Virus record (IMG/VR): IMGVR_UViG_3300013005_000022
Span: 118,443 to 160,448 of that record
Direction: 5' to 3' (one strand)
Length of the DNA stretch: 42,006 nucleotides
Source: a virus
Both the position numbers and the translations under genes were made by a program. A model generated the notes under the pieces. The model had not been told where the DNA came from. It was given only the letters and a program-made list of their open reading frames with translations, and did no database searches. Each line of letters starts with the position of its first letter. Positions within the stretch are counted from its first letter, which is position 1. This document shows positions 38,135 to 42,006 of this stretch, one piece after another.

Positions 38135-38371
38135 ATGTTCACAACCGCACTTGGTATTATTGCTACGGCAATTACCGTATCATCTTTTTTATTCAATAAG
38201 ATACGAACGATACGAATCGTTAATTTTGTTGGATGTTTAATTTGGTTAATTTATGGAGGAATTCAATCTGATACACCCATCATTTTAGTCAATTCAATTA
38301 TCGCCGGAATTCATCTATTCTCATTCATTAAAGCCGAAAGTAAAAATGACCGTAACACAAATATTAGTTAA
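38135..38371 (+). CDS. Three-helix membrane protein, SemiSWEET/YgjV-like
   Basis: A 78-aa protein with three hydrophobic helices (about 2-20, 27-44 and 50-67) and a G-C-L-I-W-L-I-Y-G segment. Size and helix spacing resemble SemiSWEET sugar transporters and the YgjV membrane family. Starts 2 nt after the previous stop, so it is in the same unit. Transport role is inferred. Confidence 0.55.
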   Translation: MFTTALGIIATAITVSSFLFNKIRTIRIVNFVGCLIWLIYGGIQSDTPIILVNSIIAGIHLFSFIKAESKNDRNTNIS

Positions 38372-38534
38372 TTACATTTTGGTGGGTGTCATTTTGTCAT
38401 TCATCTCTGATATGACTATGCGTTATATTATTAGAAAACCTGAGTTAGACTTTACAAATTCAGAAAGGGTGGCAATCATTTTGCTTTGGCCTTTGTACGT
38501 ACTACTTATACTATTTGGAACATATAAAAAATAA
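38346..38534 (+). CDS. Two-span small membrane protein
   Basis: A 62-aa protein with hydrophobic segments at about 6-24 and 43-58. It overlaps the previous gene by 26 nt. Unknown function. Confidence 0.6.
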   Translation: MTVTQILVNYILVGVILSFISDMTMRYIIRKPELDFTNSERVAIILLWPLYVLLILFGTYKK

Positions 38535-38539
38535 AAAAC

Positions 38540-38770
38540 ATGCTAGATTATCTAAAACAACCTAAAACAAAAGCTCTTTTTGCAACAATCGCAACATTCT
38601 TTTGTATTATCATTGCAATAGAATTATCCTTTTGGATGATTAAAGAATATGGAAACGAATTATTATCAGGGATCATCTTCGTATCTATGATTTACTTTTT
38701 GTGGAACCTATATGAATATTTCTTAAAAAAATACAAAAACAAAAACACCGACAACGATGCATCAAACTAA
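38540..38770 (+). CDS. Two-span small membrane protein
   Basis: A 76-aa protein with hydrophobic segments at about 13-33 and 38-56 and a Lys-rich tail. It overlaps the cytidylyltransferase gene by 14 nt. Unknown function. Confidence 0.6.
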   Translation: MLDYLKQPKTKALFATIATFFCIIIAIELSFWMIKEYGNELLSGIIFVSMIYFLWNLYEYFLKKYKNKNTDNDASN

Positions 38771-39212
38771 AGGGAAAATAGGATTTACGGCAGGTAACTT
38801 TGATTTATTACATCCAGGTTACATATACACATTCGAGACAGCAAAACAAAATTGCGATTATTTCATGGTGTTTCTACAAATGGACCCATCAGAAACTCGA
38901 TTTACCAAATACAAACCAGTAGTTCCTTTACATGAGAGATATAAAACTCTTATGGCTATTAAATATGTAGATGAGGTAATTACCTATCAAACCGAAGAAG
39001 ATCTTCTAAAGCTAATTGAATTCTATCGTCCTGATCTTCGTATTTTAGGCGATGACTATATTGGTAAGCGTTTCACCGGCGATCATCTACCTATCGAAGT
39101 TCTTTACACAACTCGATCACATGATTGGTCAACGACTCGAATTAAAGATCTAATTACTATACAAACAATTCGTCAAAATCCTGATATCGTTAAACGAGCA
39201 AATGAAAAATAG
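38757..39212 (+). CDS. TagD-like cytidylyltransferase, HPGY variant (copy 2)
   Basis: A 151-aa paralogue of the protein at 32023. G-N-F-D-L-L-H19-P-G-Y22 replaces HxGH, and R-S-H-D-W-S-T-T-R is present near the C-terminus. Shared blocks such as L-G-D-D-Y-I and F-T-G-D make duplication clear. It may act on glycerol-P, ribitol-P or another alcohol phosphate. It overlaps the methyltransferase gene by 11 nt. Confidence 0.75.
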   Translation: MHQTKGKIGFTAGNFDLLHPGYIYTFETAKQNCDYFMVFLQMDPSETRFTKYKPVVPLHERYKTLMAIKYVDEVITYQTEEDLLKLIEFYRPDLRILGDDYIGKRFTGDHLPIEVLYTTRSHDWSTTRIKDLITIQTIRQNPDIVKRANEK

Positions 39213-39780
39213 AGAACCTTTAATACATGAAACCGGATATTGGTTGAGTGAAAACTCAGAATCACACCACATCCACTCCGAAGCAGTAAGTGCTTGGATA
39301 GTTAAATTTTTGAGTGATGATCTCGACAAACAAATATATGATTTTGGTTGTGGACTGGGTAATTACCTACTAGATCTACATCGAGCTGGATTCACACATC
39401 TAACCGGTATTGAAGGCGATCCAATGAGAACCGATCTTCCATTTCCTATACTAACTATGGATTTGTCTGGTTCTTTTAAGCTTAGTCAACCTGGGACGGT
39501 TATTTGTTTGGAAGTTGGTGAACACATTCCGGCCCAATATACCGATACCTTCTTGGATAACATCGCTAATGCATGTGATGGTTACTTAATTACATCATGG
39601 GCAGTTCGCCAACAAACCGGGTATGGTCACTTCAATGAACTTAATAACGATGAAATTATTCCTCGTTTTGAAGCTCGTGGATTCCGCTATTTAGAACAAC
39701 TAAGTGAAGAACTTCGTCTCGTCCCAGAAGATAAATGTTCTTACTTTCGAGAAACACTAATGGTATTTAAGAAGAACTAA
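39202..39780 (+). CDS. SAM-dependent methyltransferase
   Basis: A 192-aa class I methyltransferase. Motif I is I-Y-D-F-G-C-G-L-G-N-Y, followed by L-T-G-I-E-G-D-P for cofactor binding and a Y-L-I-T-S-W strand. Target unknown: small molecule or sugar likely, given the neighbouring cytidylyltransferase. Its stop overlaps the next small gene (TAATG). Confidence 0.75.
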   Translation: MKNREPLIHETGYWLSENSESHHIHSEAVSAWIVKFLSDDLDKQIYDFGCGLGNYLLDLHRAGFTHLTGIEGDPMRTDLPFPILTMDLSGSFKLSQPGTVICLEVGEHIPAQYTDTFLDNIANACDGYLITSWAVRQQTGYGHFNELNNDEIIPRFEARGFRYLEQLSEELRLVPEDKCSYFRETLMVFKKN

Positions 39781-39878
39781 TGAGACCTATACAGAGACCA
39801 AATTGGCAGATGCGAGTTCTTCTCGTTATTTCCCTTTTCATCATCATATACGCCATCAGTCAAGTAATTATAAAATGA
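39780..39878 (+). CDS. Single-span mini-membrane protein
   Basis: A 32-aa ORF filling the gap before the methylglyoxal synthase gene. The ATG shares its A with the methyltransferase stop and its TGA overlaps the next ATG. It has a basic N-terminus and a hydrophobic helix (about 12-31). Unknown function. Confidence 0.55.
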   Translation: MRPIQRPNWQMRVLLVISLFIIIYAISQVIIK

Positions 39879-40252
39879 GAATAGCAATTATAGCACATGA
39901 TAATAAGAAGGGTGATATGGTCGCATTCGTTATGAAACGACTTCCCTTCTTCAAACGAGAAGATGTGGAACTCGTTGCCACAGGCACAACCGGTAAACAT
40001 ATAGAACATGCCGGATTACGAGTAGACCGAGTAAAGAGTGGACCACAAGGTGGAGATGCACAAATCGCATCACAACTCGTTGAAGGTCGCATAGATGTGG
40101 TTCTTTTCTTTATCGATCCTCTCTTCTCACATCCACATGAAGTAGATATACACATGCTCATGAGGTTGTGTAATGTATACGATATTCCTTTAGCTACCAA
40201 TTACTCGACTGCGAGTAGATTAATTAAAACCTATGAACAAGACAATCACTAA
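39875..40252 (+). CDS. mgsA: Methylglyoxal synthase
   Basis: A 125-aa MgsA-type enzyme that converts dihydroxyacetone phosphate to methylglyoxal and phosphate. A-I-I-A-H8-D is the first active-site strand; T-G-T-T-G binds phosphate; S-G-P-Q-G-G-D-A-Q-I carries the catalytic Asp; F-F-I-D-P-L and the S-H-P-H segment follow. The ATG at 39875 is preferred over 39803, which would start inside the mini-gene. Methylglyoxal is toxic, so its production is odd for a phage. Confidence 0.85.
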   Translation: MRIAIIAHDNKKGDMVAFVMKRLPFFKREDVELVATGTTGKHIEHAGLRVDRVKSGPQGGDAQIASQLVEGRIDVVLFFIDPLFSHPHEVDIHMLMRLCNVYDIPLATNYSTASRLIKTYEQDNH

Positions 40253-40418
40253 ACTAACCTGGGAAGAACGAATCCAATGGGTTATGAAGAACACCGATGT
40301 AGAGCTAGAAAATCTTTACATTGTAGAAGAAGTTTATAAACCTACCACTCCCACTCATCGAGTAACTACACAAATAGACGAAGAGATCGTTACTACCTAT
40401 GAGCGAATCGTCGAGTAA
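40233..40418 (+). CDS. Hypothetical protein
   Basis: A 61-aa charged, Thr/Val-rich protein overlapping both neighbours (20 nt each), which supports translation. No motif recognised. Confidence 0.5.
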   Translation: MNKTITKLTWEERIQWVMKNTDVELENLYIVEEVYKPTTPTHRVTTQIDEEIVTTYERIVE

Positions 40419-40662
40419 TTGGTTCGTATACATAGTTCGTTGTAGTGACGGAACTCTGTACACTGGAATCACGACCGACCTACAAAAACGAGTGACCGCT
40501 CACAACTCTCGGAAAGGAGCGAAATACACCTCAACCAGAACTCCAGTTACTCTGGTTTGGTCTCAACCTTCCGAAACACGATCCACTGCCTCGAAAGAAG
40601 AGTGGCGCATCAAACAACTCTCTCGTTCAGAAAAACTCTCTCTTATAGGAGAGGTGATATAA
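40399..40662 (+). CDS. GIY-YIG nuclease
   Basis: An 87-aa single-domain nuclease: V-Y-I-V-R-C-S-D-G-T-L-Y-T-G-I-T gives the GIY-YIG strands, then L-Q-K-R and H-N, with E in S-K-E-E-W-R as the metal-site Glu. Length and pattern match the small UvrC-N-like/YhbQ-type proteins. The gene is richer in G+C and uses more CTC and ACC codons than the genes before 39 kb, hinting at recent acquisition. Confidence 0.85.
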   Translation: MSESSSNWFVYIVRCSDGTLYTGITTDLQKRVTAHNSRKGAKYTSTRTPVTLVWSQPSETRSTASKEEWRIKQLSRSEKLSLIGEVI

Positions 40663-40667
40663 ATATA
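40655..40667 (+). promoter_or_regulatory. TGATATAAATATA promoter-like element
   Basis: TGATATAAATATA contains the T4-late-like core TATAAATA and forms part of the palindrome GATATAAATATATC. A short hairpin (GTATC/GATAC) follows. It stands 36 nt before the ATG at 40703. Confidence 0.4.
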
Positions 40668-40702
40668 TCGTATCGCTAAAGATACAAAAAACAAAACACA
40701 AC

Positions 40703-41023
40703 ATGTTTATATCAATTATTCTGGCTGTGGCTCTAGGAGCTGCCGTCATCGTACAAAAAAGAATTAACACAACTCTCGCTAATCGTCTTAATGTAACTGC
40801 TATTAAAGGAGATAAAGGCGACCGAGGAGAAAAAGGAGAAATAGGTCTTCCAGGACGAGATGGAGTAAATGGACGAGATGGAGTAAATGGAACTAATGGA
40901 ACAGATGCCGTCTGTACCTGTGAAGCAGACCGTGAAGGAATTCGTGCCCTAACCGAATATTTAATTCAATTAGCTCCTCATATTGGAGATGATCCTCGCA
41001 TCCAATCTCTTCTTAAAAGATAA
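40703..41023 (+). CDS. Collagen-like membrane-anchored protein
   Basis: A 106-aa protein. A hydrophobic anchor (about 2-17) is followed by an uncharged/basic spacer and 11 Gly-X-Y triplets (residues 36-68), which should form a collagen-type triple helix, then a C-T-C pair and a helical tail. Trimeric collagen stems occur in phage fibres and bacterial surface proteins, but a membrane anchor suggests host-envelope location. Last gene before the terminator at 41046. Confidence 0.75.
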   Translation: MFISIILAVALGAAVIVQKRINTTLANRLNVTAIKGDKGDRGEKGEIGLPGRDGVNGRDGVNGTNGTDAVCTCEADREGIRALTEYLIQLAPHIGDDPRIQSLLKR

Positions 41024-41045
41024 TCTAATATTATAATAATCTAGT

Positions 41046-41077
41046 AAAAAGTCTGCTCATGTGAGTGGACTTTTTTT
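41046..41077 (+). terminator. Strong rho-independent terminator
   Basis: An approximately 13-bp stem (41046-41058 with 41063-41075, two G-T pairs) with a tetraloop and flanking A and T tracts. The A and T tracts would allow termination from both directions. Confidence 0.85.
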
Positions 41078-41447
41078 GTCGGATACTCTAAAATTTTTTG
41101 CCTACCTACACAATCTCTTTCAATATAAACAACCGCTTCTTATATAGGATAATCGTCTTTATATAGAAGGTAATACTCTATATATTGTAATAAACTATAT
41201 AGGTAACCTACCACCTCGTCTGACTAGCCAGTGCGTTGTGGGCGGAGTTTTCCGGTAAGCCTCGGAGTTTGCCGGTATTTGCCAGGGTATCACGAGTGAC
41301 ACTTTGTGTTTTCCGCATATTCACAAAGATTTACTGCCGCGTCCTCCCAGCCGCCGAGTACCGAGAAATCCAAAATCGTAACGGCTCTCAACCACACAGG
41401 GCTATTTGAGAACTCCCATCACCAAAGCTACCCGGCACAGACTCCGC

Positions 41448-41461
41448 CTACCCTTATATAG
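41448..41461 (+). repeat. Direct repeat CTACCCTTATATAG, copy 1
   Basis: Identical to 41490-41503, with starts 42 nt apart. Each copy lies in the arm and loop of a hairpin whose stems differ in sequence. Confidence 0.8.
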
Positions 41462-41489
41462 TGATAGGTGGATCCGGTGGAATTATTCG

Positions 41490-41503
41490 CTACCCTTATA
41501 TAG
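41490..41503 (+). repeat. Direct repeat CTACCCTTATATAG, copy 2
   Basis: Second copy, within the hairpin formed by CGCTA and TAGCG plus flanking AATTA and TAATT. Confidence 0.8.
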
Positions 41504-41522
41504 CGGTAATTGAATCCTAAAA

Positions 41523-41578
41523 TGTTAATAACTTTCCCTCACTAGATTTTTTTATTCACGAAAAAAGTATTATATTTG
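41523..41578 (+). promoter_or_regulatory. Type A promoter, copy 4
   Basis: TGTTAATAACTTT (41523-41535), T tract (41547-41553) and TATATTTG (41571-41578), 48-nt spacing as in the other three. The small gene ATG at 41606 is 28 nt downstream. Confidence 0.75.
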
Positions 41579-41605
41579 TAAAATAACATAATAAACTTAT
41601 TACCT

Positions 41606-41722
41606 ATGGTTACCACACCGAAGAAAAAAAGATTAAGCGCATTCTTACTACGTAATCCAATGGCACTAGTCCTCCTTTGGTTTCTCGTTATTACTACCTT
41701 TGCTCTAATTATAACTCAATAA
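41606..41722 (+). CDS. Single-span mini-membrane protein
   Basis: A 38-aa ORF placed just after the type A promoter. A basic N-terminus (K-K-K-R) and a hydrophobic helix (about 19-36). The promoter position and the 3-nt spacing to the next ATG support it. Unknown function. Confidence 0.55.
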   Translation: MVTTPKKKRLSAFLLRNPMALVLLWFLVITTFALIITQ

Positions 41723-41724
41723 AT

Positions 41725-41994
41725 ATGGAAGATTTTAATCTAGAAGAATTAGATCCTGTACAAAAGGCCGAGATGGAGGCTCAATATCATGAAGAAATAG
41801 AACGAGCTATGAGATCCGCATTCGCTTATATAGAGGAAGATATGGGTTGGGAAGCCTGGATGGCGAATCGAGCGATTGGTGATGCTGCCCGGAAGAGAAA
41901 GATACTCGAGAATATGATGATGTGGTTTGCTTCTCCTGAGGTGGAGGAATACGAGAAATCGGCACGAATCAAACGAGCAATAGACTCCTTATAG
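41725..41994 (+). CDS. Hypothetical acidic helical protein
   Basis: An 89-aa acidic protein; the ATG at 41725, after the mini-gene stop, is preferred to one at 41677 that overlaps that gene. A type A box begins 4 nt after its stop. No family recognised. Confidence 0.55.
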   Translation: MEDFNLEELDPVQKAEMEAQYHEEIERAMRSAFAYIEEDMGWEAWMANRAIGDAARKRKILENMMMWFASPEVEEYEKSARIKRAIDSL

Positions 41995-41997
41995 GAT

Positions 41998-42006
41998 TGT
42001 TAATAA
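41998..42006 (+). promoter_or_regulatory. Type A box, truncated by window end
   Basis: TGTTAATAA at the last nine bases is identical to the start of the other type A promoters. The -7 element would lie beyond the window. Confidence 0.55.

Larger units (their letters stand above)
41078..41522. other. Non-coding, hairpin- and repeat-rich region
   Basis: About 445 bp without a plausible gene. Its middle part is visibly richer in G+C than the coding DNA. It holds five TATATAG words, a tandem pair of 14-mers (CTACCCTTATATAG), a tandem G+C-rich pair (CGGAGTTTTCCGGTA and CGGAGTTTGCCGGTA, 41243-41277) and several stems: 41302-41308 with 41322-41328, 41386-41391 with 41406-41411, 41443-41450 with 41465-41472. 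GGCGGAG (41241) can pair with CTCCGCC (41442). It could be a structured RNA, a replication origin or both. Confidence 0.6.

Noticed and set aside
556-40200. Many antisense ORFs of 60-120 codons on the minus strand (for example 556-798, 5097-5351, 22695-22994, 27910-28254, 31164-31529, 39868-40200)
   Set aside because: Each lies fully across a plus-strand gene with clear domains or tight overlaps, has no promoter-like sequence, and gives low-complexity Phe/Leu/Ile- or Ser/Arg-rich proteins typical of antisense shadows in AT-rich DNA.
41078-41522. tRNA gene in the non-coding region
   Set aside because: I found no matching acceptor stem with anticodon arm and T arm; the short hairpins near 41443-41511 do not make a cloverleaf.
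1-42006. CRISPR array
   Set aside because: No regularly spaced direct repeats of 23-47 nt were seen.

Overview
This 42 kb window is almost certainly part of a large tailed-phage genome that infects a member of the Bacteroidota. All genes that I accept lie on the + strand. They are packed with ATGA or TAATG overlaps, and many encode proteins under 100 aa. The DNA is AT-rich. Four promoters carry the Bacteroidota -7 element TATATTTG. I see no tRNA, CRISPR array, transposase or integrase.

Layout. (1) 0-5.3 kb: a cREC RNA-repair-type domain protein, a four-helix membrane protein, small tail/fibre-type proteins and a family-2 glycosyltransferase. (2) 5.4-12.8 kb: a run of proteins starting with the same short leader, roughly M-K-x(6)-E-F-[IV]-N-E followed by S, A or G. 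This matches the capsid-targeting sequence and prohead-protease site of T4 internal head proteins. The group includes a ligase-fold protein, an HxGH adenylyltransferase, a pol-beta-type nucleotidyltransferase, a histone H1-like protein and a probable polyprotein. A 2H phosphoesterase at 21.2 kb carries the same leader. (3) 12.8-21.1 kb: YkuD-like protein, AdoMet decarboxylase-like protein, ClpP-like protease, and a surface/sugar block (FkbM methyltransferase, Nudix, 2OG oxygenase, LpxH-like phosphoesterase, GT2, UDP-sugar dehydrogenase, cupin, MazG). (4) 21.7-29.9 kb: Hsp20 flanked by a perfect 15-bp inverted repeat, a primase-like protein, a DraRnl-type RNA ligase, a PD-(D/E)XK-like protein, a KTSC protein, a sugar epimerase and many small membrane proteins. 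(5) 30-34 kb: thymidylate synthase, a second ClpP-like protein, a TagD-like cytidylyltransferase, a two-domain GH19 endolysin and a candidate lysis membrane protein. (6) 34-41 kb: a Rieske oxygenase, coiled-coil membrane proteins, a DUF481-like outer-membrane protein, a second TagD-like protein, methyltransferase, methylglyoxal synthase, GIY-YIG nuclease and a collagen-like membrane protein. (7) 41.05-41.6 kb: a strong terminator, then about 445 bp of repeat- and hairpin-rich non-coding DNA of higher G+C, then a promoter.

Regulation seems to use two promoter types. Type A is TGTTAATAACTTT placed exactly 48 nt upstream of TATATTTG (four copies and one cut by the window end); two copies contain a terminator hairpin. 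Type B is a CATATAAT motif in front of many genes, which could be a T4-style late promoter.

Working together: the leader-bearing proteins are probably packed in the head, trimmed by a protease and injected, giving the phage nucleotidyl-transfer and RNA-end enzymes at time zero. The cREC protein, RNA ligase and 2H phosphoesterase form a dispersed RNA-repair theme. The sugar enzymes and outer-membrane protein probably change virion or cell surface. Functions come from motif reading only; no database search was run.
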